A stretch of 64,000 nucleotides of DNA from Herbaspirillum frisingense GSF30. GTDB taxonomy: Bacteria > Pseudomonadota > Gammaproteobacteria > Burkholderiales > Burkholderiaceae_D. Position numbers and translations under genes: made by a program. Positions 1 through 8,754 of the stretch are shown piece after piece; the stretch's first letter is position 1, and every line of letters begins with the position of its first letter. A model generated the notes under the pieces. That model saw only the letters and a list, made by a program, of their open reading frames with translations. It ran no database searches and was not told where the DNA came from. The DNA is taken from assembly GCF_000300975.2 (NCBI RefSeq), contig NZ_AEEC02000009.1, forward strand, positions 85,563 to 149,562, read 5' to 3'.

Positions 1-1153
1 CTTCCAGGCCCTGGATGCCCGCCAGGATGCCGGGATACTTCGCCAGCACTTCCTGGGGCACGTCGGGCAAGCAGATCTCGCCTTCCAGGATTTCACGCTT
101 GACTGCGCGCTCGAAGATCTCCGACAGGCACTGCACCTGGGCTTCGGGCAAGGTATTGCCGGCACTCATGCCATTGCTGACGAAGAGGTTTTCGACCAGG
201 TTGGAAGGGAAATACACTACCTCGCCATCCGACTGCCGTACAAACGGCAGCGAGCAGATGCCGCGTTCGGCGTTGCCGGAATTGGTATCGACCAGATGCG
301 AAGCGCGCAGCTCGCCGTCGGGGTTGTAGATGTCCAGGCAGTAGGCGTCGAGGATGTCCTTGGGCAGCTTGTTGCCGCGTCCGGGCTTGAACCAGCGTTC
401 GTCGGGATAGTGCACGAACTCGGCATTGGCAATGTCCTCGCCCCAGTAGGAACCTGCATAGAAGTGGTTGTTGCTGATGCGTTCGAGGTATTCGCCCAGA
501 GCCGAGGCCAGCGCGCTTTCCTTGGTGGCGCCCTTGCCGTTGGTGAAGCACATCGGCGAATGCGCGTCGCGGATATGCAGCGACCACACATTGGGAATGA
601 TGTTGCGCCAGGAGGCGATCTCGATCTTGATGCCCAGCTCGGCCAGCAGGCCCGACATGTTGGCGATGGTCTGCTCCAGCGGCAAATCCTTGCCCAGGAT
701 GCGGGTGCTGGCGCCGGCTTCGGGCTGGAGGGTCAGCAGGGATTGGGCATCGGCGTCCAGGTTCTCGACTTCCTCGATGATGAATTCTGGCCCCTCCTGT
801 ACCACTTTCTTGACGGTACAGCGCTCGATCGAGCGCAGGATGCCGCGGCGGTCGGCCTCGCTGATGTCGGCCGGCAGCTCGACCTGGATCTTGAAGGTCT
901 GCTGGTAGCGGTTTTCCGGATCGACGATGTTGTTCTGGGAGAGGCGGATATTCTCGGTGGAAATATTGCGCGTATTGCAGTACAGCTTCACGAAGTACGC
1001 CGCGCACAGGGCCGAGGACGCCAGGAAGTAATCGAAGGGACCCGGCGCCGAGCCATCCCCCTTGTAGCGGATGGGCTGGTCGGCGATGACGGTAAAGTCG
1101 TCGAACTTGGCTTCAAGACGCAGCTTGTCGAGGAAGTTGACTTTGATTTCCAT
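1..1153 (-). CDS. ycaO: OsmC-YcaO fusion protein (partial, C-terminus beyond window)
   Basis: The reading frame opens at an ATG at 1153 and is still open at the left edge, so the C-terminus is missing; 384 codons are visible. Residues 1 to about 135 form an OsmC/Ohr-like domain with the expected cysteine pair, C50 (in SSALCAAYF) and C112 (in IERCTVKKV). From about residue 165 the sequence follows E. coli YcaO closely, with motifs NVWSLHIRD, CFTNGKGATKESALASALGE, RGICSLPFVRQSDGE and VSNGMSAGNT. YcaO proteins are ATP-dependent enzymes that activate amide backbones; E. coli YcaO is an accessory factor in RimO-dependent methylthiolation of ribosomal protein S12. The N-terminal OsmC fusion suggests a link to thiol or peroxide chemistry, which is inference. 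Other readings of this stretch in other frames are shadows. Confidence 0.9.
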   Translation of the reverse strand, partial: MEIKVNFLDKLRLEAKFDDFTVIADQPIRYKGDGSAPGPFDYFLASSALCAAYFVKLYCNTRNISTENIRLSQNNIVDPENRYQQTFKIQVELPADISEADRRGILRSIERCTVKKVVQEGPEFIIEEVENLDADAQSLLTLQPEAGASTRILGKDLPLEQTIANMSGLLAELGIKIEIASWRNIIPNVWSLHIRDAHSPMCFTNGKGATKESALASALGEYLERISNNHFYAGSYWGEDIANAEFVHYPDERWFKPGRGNKLPKDILDAYCLDIYNPDGELRASHLVDTNSGNAERGICSLPFVRQSDGEVVYFPSNLVENLFVSNGMSAGNTLPEAQVQCLSEIFERAVKREILEGEICLPDVPQEVLAKYPGILAGIQGLE

Positions 1154-1330
1154 GGCGGAATTCCGATAAAGAGCCGAAAAGCGGCTGAAACGAGAAACAA
1201 GAAACGGGAGAGGGCGCTATTATCCCCCATCCGGTGGTGATCCAAGGCGGACGCCGACGCTGCCTCGAAAGGCAGGTGTGTTGCGGTCAGCGGGGCTGCA
1301 GGTACGGTTGACCGCTACCAATGACAAATA

Positions 1331-1369
1331 TGAAATAAAAATGCCGTTCAGTACCTGACTGAACGGCAT
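1331..1369 (-). terminator. Rho-independent terminator after amiC
   Basis: A 12-bp perfect stem (ATGCCGTTCAGT with ACTGAACGGCAT, 5-nt loop) lies at 1341-1369. Read on the minus strand it is followed by TTTTATTTC, the T-rich tail of an intrinsic terminator. It sits just past the amiC stop codon. Confidence 0.85.
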
Positions 1370-1387
1370 CAGCGGCGGGCGCCGGGT

Positions 1388-2743
1388 TCAGGTCAGCTTG
1401 TTCTTGGCCAGCGGCGGGTTCTTGGCGAAGTAGTTGCGGATGCCGGTCAGGATGGCGTCGGCCATCTGGTCCTGATAGCGCTCGTCGGTGAGCTTGGCTT
1501 CTTCTTCCGGGTTGGAGATGAAGGCGGTCTCGATCAGGATGCTGGGGATGTCCGGAGCCTTGAGCACGGCAAAGCCGGCCTGTTCCACCGCGCCCTTGTG
1601 TAACTTGTTGATGCCGCCGATTTCCTTCAAGACCGCATTGCCCACGCGCAGGCTGTCGTTGATCTGGGCGGTGGTCGACAGGTCCAGCAGCACGCTGGCC
1701 AGCTGGCGGTCATGGGTCTTGATGTTGACGCCACCGATCAGGTCGGCCGAGTTTTCCTTGTTGGCCAGCCAGCGTGCCGCCGTCGAGCTGGCACCCTTCT
1801 CCGACAGGGCGAACACCGACGAACCACGTGCGGTGGGCTGTACGAAGGCATCGGCGTGGATCGACACGAACAGGTCGGCCTGCACCTTGCGCGCCTTGAC
1901 CACGCGCTGGCCCAGCGGCACGAAGAAGTCGGCGTCGCGGGTCAGCATGACGCGCATATTGGGGTATTGCTCGATCTTGCGCTTCAGGCGCTTGGCGATG
2001 GACAGCACCACGTCCTTCTCGCGGTTGCCCCGCGCGCCGGTGGCGCCGGGGTCTTCGCCACCGTGGCCGGGGTCCAGCGCGATGGTGATCATGCGGGTGA
2101 GCTGCATGCGCGGCTCTTCCGGGACCACCCGCGGATTGCGATCGCTCTTGTCGTCCGGTTGTGGCTTGATTTCTGCCAGCGGTACCGGGTCCGGCTTGGG
2201 CGCCGGTGCCTGCGCCAGCGGCGGGGTGGCCGGGGCTTCCTTGTTCCAGTCGCCCTTCTGGATCAGGGCGGCGATCGGGTCCGGCGGGTTGGACGGATAC
2301 AGGTCGATCACGAAGCGATACTTGTATTCGCCCACCGGGGCCAGGGTGAACACCTGCGGCTTGATTTCATCCTTCAGGTCGAACACCAGGCGCACCACGC
2401 TGGGCCGGTTCTGGCCCACGCGTACCTGCTTGATATAGGGATCGTTGGGCTGGATCTTGGCGACCAGGTCCTTCAGGGTGGAATTGAGGTCGATGCCCTC
2501 GATGTCCACTACCAGGCGCTCCGGGTTTTTGACCACGAAGTGGGTGACCTTCAGGTCGCTGTCGTTTTCCAGCGTGACGCGGGTGTAGTCGTCGGACGGC
2601 CAGACACGCACGGCCAGGATCTGGGAGGCCAGGGCGGGCAGGGGAGTGACGACGGAGACGAACAGCGCACCGCCGGCTTTGAGGATGGTGCGGCGGCTTT
2701 TGGACTTCACAGGTTGGGGGCGAATTTCAGTCGAGCGAGGCAT
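1388..2743 (-). CDS. amiC: N-acetylmuramoyl-L-alanine amidase, AmiC type
   Basis: This is a 451-residue periplasmic amidase that cleaves the amide bond between MurNAc and the stem peptide to separate daughter cells. The N-terminus carries a Tat-type signal (SRRTILKAG, then a hydrophobic stretch ending ALA), as in AmiA and AmiC. An AMIN domain follows (about 45-145), then a proline-rich linker, then a zinc-dependent Amidase_3 domain (about 215-440) with ALDPGHGGEDPGA, the SIHADAF segment and the IETAFISNPEEE glutamate motif. The gene overlaps the end of tsaE by 37 bp, so the two are probably co-transcribed from upstream of tsaE; tsaE-amiC is a common proteobacterial pair. Confidence 0.95.
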   Translation of the reverse strand: MPRSTEIRPQPVKSKSRRTILKAGGALFVSVVTPLPALASQILAVRVWPSDDYTRVTLENDSDLKVTHFVVKNPERLVVDIEGIDLNSTLKDLVAKIQPNDPYIKQVRVGQNRPSVVRLVFDLKDEIKPQVFTLAPVGEYKYRFVIDLYPSNPPDPIAALIQKGDWNKEAPATPPLAQAPAPKPDPVPLAEIKPQPDDKSDRNPRVVPEEPRMQLTRMITIALDPGHGGEDPGATGARGNREKDVVLSIAKRLKRKIEQYPNMRVMLTRDADFFVPLGQRVVKARKVQADLFVSIHADAFVQPTARGSSVFALSEKGASSTAARWLANKENSADLIGGVNIKTHDRQLASVLLDLSTTAQINDSLRVGNAVLKEIGGINKLHKGAVEQAGFAVLKAPDIPSILIETAFISNPEEEAKLTDERYQDQMADAILTGIRNYFAKNPPLAKNKLT

Positions 2744-3198
2744 TGATGACCCTTGTCGGACAACGCACGCAATTCTACATCACGACCGTTCCCTGCAAGA
2801 GACAGGTTGACGTGGATGTCCGGCGGCGGCAACACCGGATCGCCTTTTTCGGGCCATTCGACGATACAGACGGAGTTTTCGTTGAAATGTTCACGGAAAC
2901 CGGCATCGAGGAATTCCTCCGGGCTGGCCATGCGGTACAGATCGAAGTGGATGACTGTTACCATGCGCCCTGCGAGTGTCACTTCATAGGGTTCGGCCAG
3001 GGTGTAGGTCGGGCTCTTGACCCGCCCCGAATAGCCCGCTGCATGCAGCAAGGCACGCGTCAGCGCGGTCTTGCCGGCGCCCAGGTCGCCGTGCAGGTAG
3101 ATCGCCAGGCCCGGTGCCAGCACCTGCGCCAGGTCGGCACCCAGGCGCGCGGTGGCGGTTTCGTCGGGCAGGTGGAGGTGGAGTCGCTGCATATACAT
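2707..3198 (-). CDS. tsaE: tRNA threonylcarbamoyladenosine biosynthesis ATPase TsaE
   Basis: This 163-residue protein is the ATPase that, with TsaB, TsaC and TsaD, makes t6A at position 37 of ANN-decoding tRNAs. It has a Walker A motif GDLGAGKT (K43), the SPTYTLAEPY segment and the HFDLYRM and IVEWPEKG motifs typical of TsaE. An alternative ATG lies two codons in (3192). It runs divergently from queG, another tRNA-modification gene, and overlaps amiC downstream. tsaD is elsewhere in the window (18817-19860). Confidence 0.95.
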   Translation of the reverse strand: MYMQRLHLHLPDETATARLGADLAQVLAPGLAIYLHGDLGAGKTALTRALLHAAGYSGRVKSPTYTLAEPYEVTLAGRMVTVIHFDLYRMASPEEFLDAGFREHFNENSVCIVEWPEKGDPVLPPPDIHVNLSLAGNGRDVELRALSDKGHQCLARLKFAPNL

Positions 3199-3211
3199 CC
3201 TGGTTTGTTAC

Positions 3212-3226
3212 GTCATCCGAGATGAC
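3212..3226. promoter_or_regulatory. Inverted repeat between tsaE and queG
   Basis: A perfect GTCATC-CGA-GATGAC repeat sits in the 51-bp gap between two divergent tRNA-modification genes. It could be an operator or a short hairpin in the queG leader. No known binding protein is recognised from the sequence. Confidence 0.3.
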
Positions 3227-3249
3227 TTGTTTACTGGTTCAATCGCTTC

Positions 3250-4380
3250 ATGCCTGCTCACGCCACCCCTGTCGATCTTGCCGACTCCGCCAGCCTGGCT
3301 GCCCTGGCCGCTGCCATCAAGGACTGGGGCCGTGCACTGGGCTTTGCCGAGGTGCGCATCGCCGATGTCGACCTGTCGCACCGGGAGGCGGGCTTCCAGG
3401 CCTGGCTGGACAAGGGTTACCACGGCGAGATGGATTATATGGCAAGCCACGGCCTGAAACGGGCGCGGCCGGCCGAACTGGTGCCGGGGACGGTGCGCGT
3501 GGTCAGCGTGCGCATGCCCTATCTGCCGGCCGCTACCGACCCCGGCCAGGCCGACTGGCGCGCCCGGGAAGAGGCCCGCAGCGGCGACCCGTCGGCGGCC
3601 CAGGTCTCGATCTATGCACGCGGGCGCGACTACCACAAGGTCTTGCGCGCCCGTCTGCAGCAACTGGCCACCCGCATCGAGGAGCGCATTGGTAGCTTCG
3701 GTTACCGCGTCTTCACCGATTCGGCACCGGTCATGGAAGTGGCCCTGGCCGAAAAGGCCGGGCTGGGCTGGCGCGGCAAGCACACCCTGTTGCTGCACCG
3801 GGAGGCCGGTTCCATGTTCTTCCTGGGCGAGATGCTGACCGATCTGCCGCTGCCGGTCGATGACCCGGTCACCCCGCACTGCGGCCAGTGCAGCGCCTGC
3901 ATCACGGCTTGCCCGACCGGGGCCATCGTCGCCCCGTATGAGCTGGATGCGCGGCGCTGCATCTCCTACCTCACCATCGAATTGAAGGGCAGTATCCCGT
4001 CCGACCTGCGGCCGCTGATCGGCAACCGCATCTACGGCTGCGACGACTGCCAGCTCTACTGCCCCTGGAACAAGTTCGCCCAGCGCGCCAGCCTGCCCGA
4101 CTTCGACCCGCGCCATGGCCTGGACAGCGCCAGCCTGGTCGACCTGTTCGGTTGGAGCGAAGAGCAGTTCCTGAAGAACACCGAGGGCAGCGCGATCCGC
4201 CGCATCGGCCATGAACGCTGGCTGCGCAACCTGGCCGTGGGCCTGGGCAATGCCGCCGATTCGCCCTCGCACCGGGGCGATGCGGCCATCGTGGCGGCCT
4301 TGCGGACGCGCTTGTCTCATCCTTCGGCGTTAGTGGTTGAGCATGTGGCGTGGGCGCTGGCCCGGCATGGAGCGGCCTGA
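3250..4380 (+). CDS. queG: Epoxyqueuosine reductase QueG
   Basis: This is a 376-residue cytosolic enzyme that reduces epoxyqueuosine to queuosine in tRNA, using cobalamin and two [4Fe-4S] clusters. The cluster cysteines are visible: C211, C214, C217 and C221 in CGQCSACITACP, then C264, C267 and C271 in GCDDCQLYCPW. The N-terminal half carries the cobalamin-binding-type region, and the C-terminus is a HEAT-like tail (ALRTRLSHPSALVVEHVAWAL, read from about 350). The start ATG has no strong ribosome binding site, but it fits the family's N-terminus and length. Confidence 0.95.
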   Translation: MPAHATPVDLADSASLAALAAAIKDWGRALGFAEVRIADVDLSHREAGFQAWLDKGYHGEMDYMASHGLKRARPAELVPGTVRVVSVRMPYLPAATDPGQADWRAREEARSGDPSAAQVSIYARGRDYHKVLRARLQQLATRIEERIGSFGYRVFTDSAPVMEVALAEKAGLGWRGKHTLLLHREAGSMFFLGEMLTDLPLPVDDPVTPHCGQCSACITACPTGAIVAPYELDARRCISYLTIELKGSIPSDLRPLIGNRIYGCDDCQLYCPWNKFAQRASLPDFDPRHGLDSASLVDLFGWSEEQFLKNTEGSAIRRIGHERWLRNLAVGLGNAADSPSHRGDAAIVAALRTRLSHPSALVVEHVAWALARHGAA

Positions 4381-4670
4381 ACGTCACCGGATTTCCACGC
4401 CGAGGGAATCCGGTCGATTCCCGATTTTGCCCGCCACTGCCCGTCTGCAAGGCTGTTGCGTTCAGGCCCATCCATGCATGACGGGCCTTCGTGGCGGGCT
4501 GGAAGGGCTTTCTGCTGCCTGTCTTTCCTTCAGTCAATCCCCCGGCAGCGAGGCGTCACGCTAATTAGTCATTGACGAGCTTGTCCTGATGAGGTCCAAT
4601 TTAATTATTGAATTGACAATACCTATCTTTATCGGAAATCAAGCATTCTGCGTGACTGATCAGTCCATCC
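4381..4670. other. Intergenic region between queG and yfiR
   Basis: No coding sequence is supported here. An imperfect hairpin near 4386-4412 (ACCGGATT pairing with AATCCGGT) may end queG transcription. The last 100 bases are AT-rich and contain a TTGACA box (4613-4618), but I see no convincing -10 at the right spacing. Confidence 0.4.
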
Positions 4671-5321
4671 ATGCGCCTCTGCCCCCTCATCATCCCGACC
4701 CACACCATGATGCCGATGACAGCGCCCGCAAACAGGCTTGCCCCCTTTCTCCGCACGGCCGATGCCGTGCAGCCGGGTCTGCTCCGGGTGAGGCGGTGTT
4801 TGCTGGCCGTATTGTCGTGGCTGATGGTGGCAGGCGCCTTGCCGTCTTACGCCCAGGGCGATCCCGATGACGCAGGTCGTGCGGCCGATACTGCCCGGGT
4901 GGTGGCCGGCATCATCAGCTACGTGCGCTGGCCGCAGCCACAGCCGCAGCTGCAACTATGCCTGGTCGGTCTCACGCGGTATGCCCAGGAGCTCACCGAG
5001 GAGCGTCTGTCCACGCCCGGTCAGCGCATCACGCCGCGCCTGGTGACCGACCTCACCGCCGCCGCACTGGAGGGCTGCCGGCTGGTCTACATCGGCAAGT
5101 TGTCCGAAGCCGACTATCGCAAGCTGCTGCCGCAGGTCGTGGATCATCCGGTACTGAGCTTTACCGAGGCGGACGTGTCGTGCGACACCGGTTCCATGTT
5201 CTGCCTCAAGTCACGGGACAAGCAGATCGCCTTCGATGCAAACCTGGATGCCATCGCGCGTAGCGGGCTGCGTGTTCATCCCAGCGTTCTCCAACTCGCC
5301 CGCCGCAAACCGTCGCCATGA
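4671..5321 (+). CDS. yfiR: YfiR-like periplasmic repressor of a diguanylate cyclase
   Basis: This is a 216-residue DUF4154/YfiR-family protein. In Pseudomonas and E. coli, YfiR is a periplasmic protein that binds YfiN and holds its c-di-GMP synthesis off. A signal-type hydrophobic segment (about 43-61, ending SYAQG) predicts export. Four cysteines, C97, C136, C171 and C178, fit the redox-sensitive disulfide pattern of the family. The start is uncertain: ATGs at 4671 and 4707 both lack a clear ribosome binding site. The stop overlaps the yfiN start by 4 bp, so the three genes are translationally coupled. Confidence 0.85.
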   Translation: MRLCPLIIPTHTMMPMTAPANRLAPFLRTADAVQPGLLRVRRCLLAVLSWLMVAGALPSYAQGDPDDAGRAADTARVVAGIISYVRWPQPQPQLQLCLVGLTRYAQELTEERLSTPGQRITPRLVTDLTAAALEGCRLVYIGKLSEADYRKLLPQVVDHPVLSFTEADVSCDTGSMFCLKSRDKQIAFDANLDAIARSGLRVHPSVLQLARRKPSP

Positions 5322-6583
5322 ATTCCGAGCCCATTCCGATGGCACGTCCTGCCCTGGACAGCGTCCTGAGCAAGGCCCACCTGATCGTGGCCCTGGTGAC
5401 GGCACTCATGGTCGGGCTCACCATTACGGTGGCCGGCTTGTTCGCGCTGCGCTTCTATTCCGAGCAGAACCTGCGCCTCATCGCCCGTTCCATGAGCTAC
5501 ACGGTGGAGGCGGCCGTGGTGTTCGGGGATGCCGCGGCGGCCGGGGAGGCCATCGCCCTGATCGGCCGCAACGAGGACATCGACGAAGTCCTGCTCACCG
5601 GTCGCAACGACCAGCCGCTGGCGCACTGGACGCGTCATGCGGGCGGCACGGTGCCACTGCTGGAGCAGATGCTGGCGGGCTGGATCCTGCCGCCGGCACT
5701 GGATTACCCCATCATCCGGGAGCAGGCCAGGATAGGCCAGATCCACCTGGTGCCGCGCGGAAGCGGTCCCTTGCGGTTCATCAGCACCGGCCTGCTGTGC
5801 GTGCTGTTGAGCCTGGTCATCAGTACCGTGATCGCGCTGCGCCTGGCGCGCCGCATGCAGCACCGCATCAGCGGACCGTTGCACGAGCTGGCGCGCATCG
5901 CCCACGGCGTGCGGCGTGAACGCAGTTTCGCCCTGCGCGCCGGGCCGGCGGCGATCGCCGAGATCCACGATCTCAATGAAGACTTCAATGCCCTGCTCGA
6001 TGAACTGGAAGCCTGGCAGATCCACGTCCAGCAGGAGCATGCCAGCCTGTCCTACCAGGCCAGTCACGACAGTCTCACGGGCCTGTGCAATCGCGCCTTC
6101 CTGGAGGAGCAGCTGGAGCGCGCAGTGCAGCTGGCGCGGCTGACCGGCAACCTGGCGGCGGTGTATTTCATCGATAGCGACCGCTTCAAGCAGATCAACG
6201 ATACCTACGGCCATGCCGCCGGCGACCATGTGCTGGTGACCATCGCCACCCGCATCAAGAGCCAGTTGCGCGAAGACGACCTGGTCGCGCGCCTGGGCGG
6301 CGATGAATTCGCCGTGCTGTTGCGACAATTGCGGCAGCGCGACGATGCGCTGCAGATCGCCGCCAAGATCCTGGCCGAGATGCGCTTGCCCATCGTCCTG
6401 CCGGGCGGCGAGGTGATCGCCACGTCGTTGAGCATCGGCATCGCCATCTTCCCGGAGCACGGCAGCACCGCGCAAACGGTGTTGGCAGTGGCCGACGAGG
6501 CGATGTACCGGGCCAAGAACACACAGCGTGGCACGTATCAGCTCGCGCTCCAAGATCAGATGAACAAGGAAAACCAATCATGA
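5318..6583 (+). CDS. yfiN: YfiN-like membrane diguanylate cyclase (sensor-HAMP-GGDEF)
   Basis: This 421-residue inner-membrane enzyme makes c-di-GMP from two GTP. It has one N-terminal membrane helix (about 22-48), a periplasmic CHASE8-type region, and a second helix (about 148-170). A HAMP linker (RRMQHRISGPLHELARIA) is followed by a GGDEF domain with an intact active site, RLGGDEF (G327 to F331). The domain start has the usual HDSLTGLCNRAFLEEQL pattern. In the yfiBNR system YfiR binds the periplasmic part to repress it. The gene overlaps both neighbours by 4 bp. Confidence 0.92.
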   Translation: MNSEPIPMARPALDSVLSKAHLIVALVTALMVGLTITVAGLFALRFYSEQNLRLIARSMSYTVEAAVVFGDAAAAGEAIALIGRNEDIDEVLLTGRNDQPLAHWTRHAGGTVPLLEQMLAGWILPPALDYPIIREQARIGQIHLVPRGSGPLRFISTGLLCVLLSLVISTVIALRLARRMQHRISGPLHELARIAHGVRRERSFALRAGPAAIAEIHDLNEDFNALLDELEAWQIHVQQEHASLSYQASHDSLTGLCNRAFLEEQLERAVQLARLTGNLAAVYFIDSDRFKQINDTYGHAAGDHVLVTIATRIKSQLREDDLVARLGGDEFAVLLRQLRQRDDALQIAAKILAEMRLPIVLPGGEVIATSLSIGIAIFPEHGSTAQTVLAVADEAMYRAKNTQRGTYQLALQDQMNKENQS

Positions 6584-7098
6584 CGCTCGCTACCTCTTCT
6601 CTCTTCTCACGCCTGCTGGCGGCCATGCTGCTGGGGAGCACCCTGCTCCTGAGCGGATGCCAGACGCCGCCTCCCGCCGCGCCCCAGGCCGGCCTCACGC
6701 AGTCCCAGGTCGCCCTGTTGCAGCAGCAGGGTTTCCATCTCACCGACGAGGGCTGGGAGCTCAGTTTTGCCGACAAGCTGCTCTTTGCGGTCGATGATTA
6801 CGCCTTGACCGAACAGAGCCGCACGGCGGTGGGGAAGATCGGGCGCGCGCTGCTTTCGGTGGACATTACCGAGTTACGGGTGGACGGTCATACCGACAAT
6901 ACCGGCGCCGATGCCTACAACAATCGCCTGTCCCAGCAGCGGGCCGACGCCGTCGCCGATGCGCTGGCCAGCATCGGGATCGCCCGGGATCACATTGCCA
7001 CCCGTGGCCTGGGCAAGAGCAAGCCGATCGCCGACAACCGCACCGCGGCCGGCCGGGCGGAAAATCGCCGGGTCGTGATCGTGGTCCCGGCGCAGTAG
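6580..7098 (+). CDS. yfiB: YfiB-like OmpA-family outer-membrane lipoprotein
   Basis: This is a 172-residue lipoprotein. A signal peptide ends in the lipobox LLSG-C27, and the C-terminal half is an OmpA-type peptidoglycan-binding domain with VDGHTDNTGADAYNN and LSQQRADAVADAL. In the yfiBNR system YfiB sequesters YfiR at the outer membrane and so releases YfiN activity. Position, overlap and domain content together make the assignment firm. Confidence 0.92.
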   Translation: MTLATSSLFSRLLAAMLLGSTLLLSGCQTPPPAAPQAGLTQSQVALLQQQGFHLTDEGWELSFADKLLFAVDDYALTEQSRTAVGKIGRALLSVDITELRVDGHTDNTGADAYNNRLSQQRADAVADALASIGIARDHIATRGLGKSKPIADNRTAAGRAENRRVVIVVPAQ

Positions 7099-7222
7099 TC
7101 CACCTGCACGGCGCGCTGCTTCCCGCTGCTGTATTCACGCGGGGCTATCGAGAAAGTGACCGCGCACCGCATCATCGTGCGGCCGCTGCGATAAGCCGCA
7201 GGGCTGGCCTGGTGCGGCAGGA

Positions 7223-8113
7223 TCAATGCACCAGCGCCAGCCAGAACGGAATGGTCAGCGCCGAGAGCAGCGTGCCGAAGGAAATCAGGAAAGCCGTGAA
7301 GGGACCATTGCCGCCCATGCGCGCGGCCAGGATGTAGGCGCTGGAGGCGGTGGGCAGGCTGCAGAACAGCACCACGATGCGCAACTGCAGCGGGGGCAGT
7401 TGCAGATGGCGACCGATCAGGTAGGCCACCAGCGGCACGGCGAAGAGCTTGATCAGGATGAACCAACCCACCACCAGCTTGCTTTCCTTGAGCCCCGACA
7501 GGCGCAGGCCGGCACCCACCATCAGCAGGCCCAGCGCGATGGAGGCCGCGCCCAGGCGCGAGAGCACCACCGATGCCGCCTCCGGCAGGTGCAGCCCCAG
7601 TGCTGAAAACGTCAGTCCGCCGGCAGTGGCCACCAGCAGTGGATTCTTGGCCAGTTCGCGCAAGAGGTTGCTGTTCTTCGGGGCCAGCGCATGGACCGCC
7701 GCGATATTGCATAGCGGGACGCCAAAGCCCAACAGGATCGCCATCAGGCCGGCCCCTTCCTCGCCGGCCATGCGGGTGGCCAGCGCCAGTGCGATGTAGG
7801 AGTTGAAGCGATAGGCGCACTGCATGCCCGATTCGTAGGTCATCGGCGTGGCCCGCAGCAGGGGTTTGCCCAGCCAGGTCAGTACGATGCCGGCCAATAG
7901 CGACAGCACCCCGGTCTGCACCAGGCCACCGGTGACCCCCAGGTCGACCTTCAGGCGCGCGGTGGAATAGAACAGCAGCGCCGGGAAGAGCAGGAAGTAC
8001 ACCAGCTTTTCCATGCCGGCCCAGAATTCGTCACCCCAGTTGGAGATGCGATAGACCAGTACCCCCAGCACGATCAGGCTGAAGTCCGGCAGCAGGAGAT
8101 TGAGGATTTCCAC
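7223..8113 (-). CDS. AEC-family (auxin efflux carrier-like) transporter
   Basis: This is a membrane protein of about 296 residues with roughly ten hydrophobic helices, of the AEC/malate-permease family (PF03547). I place the start at GTG 8113 (VEILNLLLPDFSLIVLG), because it lies one base after the stop of the response regulator and restores the family's usual N-terminus. The upstream in-frame extension would lie inside the regulator gene. Family members move organic acids or auxin-like compounds; the substrate cannot be read from the sequence. Its tight coupling to a two-component system that flanks a TRAP transporter suggests a carboxylate substrate. Confidence 0.85.
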   Translation of the reverse strand: MEILNLLLPDFSLIVLGVLVYRISNWGDEFWAGMEKLVYFLLFPALLFYSTARLKVDLGVTGGLVQTGVLSLLAGIVLTWLGKPLLRATPMTYESGMQCAYRFNSYIALALATRMAGEEGAGLMAILLGFGVPLCNIAAVHALAPKNSNLLRELAKNPLLVATAGGLTFSALGLHLPEAASVVLSRLGAASIALGLLMVGAGLRLSGLKESKLVVGWFILIKLFAVPLVAYLIGRHLQLPPLQLRIVVLFCSLPTASSAYILAARMGGNGPFTAFLISFGTLLSALTIPFWLALVH

Positions 8114-8114
8114 C

Positions 8115-8705
8115 TTACTTGAGCAGCCGCGCCAGTTCGACGGCGGTCTTGACATTCATCTTGTCGAAGATGTGGGCGCGGTGGACCTCGACGGTGCGCA
8201 TGCTGATGCCCAGTTCATCGGCGATGACCTTGTTCATCTTGCCGGCCAGGATCAGCTCCAGCACCTCGCGTTCGCGTGCAGAAAGCGCCGCCAGGCGGCC
8301 CTGGACGGCATCCTCGGCGCCGCCGGCACGCGAGCTGGCCAACGCTTCCAGCACGCGGTCCATCAACTGGTTGTCGTTGAAGGGCTTCTCGAAGAAATCG
8401 AAGGCACCGTTCTTGAGCATGTCCACCGCCATGGGGACGTCGCCATGGCCGGTGAGGAAGATCACCGGGCGCCGGTGCAGCAGGCCCTTGGTCTTGAGTT
8501 CATTGAACAGCGCCACACCGCTGGTGCCGGGCATGCGCACGTCCAGCAGCAGGCATTCCCCTTCGGCATCGATACCGCCGGCCGCTCCCAGGGCGGTCAG
8601 GACCGCAGCACCACCTTCATAGGCGGTGGCGGCGATGTTGCGGGAACGCGCCAGCCAGGTCAGCGAATCGCGGATGATTTCTTCGTCGTCGACTATGTGC
8701 AGCAT
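8115..8705 (-). CDS. FixJ/NarL-type response regulator
   Basis: This is a 196-residue regulator. The receiver domain has the acidic pocket (VDDEE), the phosphoacceptor D55 in LLLDVRMPG and the switch lysine in FEKPF. A LuxR-type HTH follows (LSAREREVLELILAGKMNKVIADELGIS read in order, then RTVEVHRAHI). It is the partner of the adjacent sensor kinase, 49 bp upstream, and a likely regulator of the divergent dctPQM operon. It lacks the AAA+ domain of DctD, so it would act on sigma-70 promoters. Confidence 0.93.
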   Translation of the reverse strand: MLHIVDDEEIIRDSLTWLARSRNIAATAYEGGAAVLTALGAAGGIDAEGECLLLDVRMPGTSGVALFNELKTKGLLHRRPVIFLTGHGDVPMAVDMLKNGAFDFFEKPFNDNQLMDRVLEALASSRAGGAEDAVQGRLAALSAREREVLELILAGKMNKVIADELGISMRTVEVHRAHIFDKMNVKTAVELARLLK

Positions 8706-8754
8706 TGGTGTGCGGGGGGGGCCAGATCAGTGGGGCCGTGGGGCGGCGGTCTCT

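Noticed and set aside
296..1240. Long open frame on the plus strand opposite the OsmC-YcaO gene
   Set aside because: It is antisense to a frame with clear OsmC and YcaO motifs and has no family resemblance itself.
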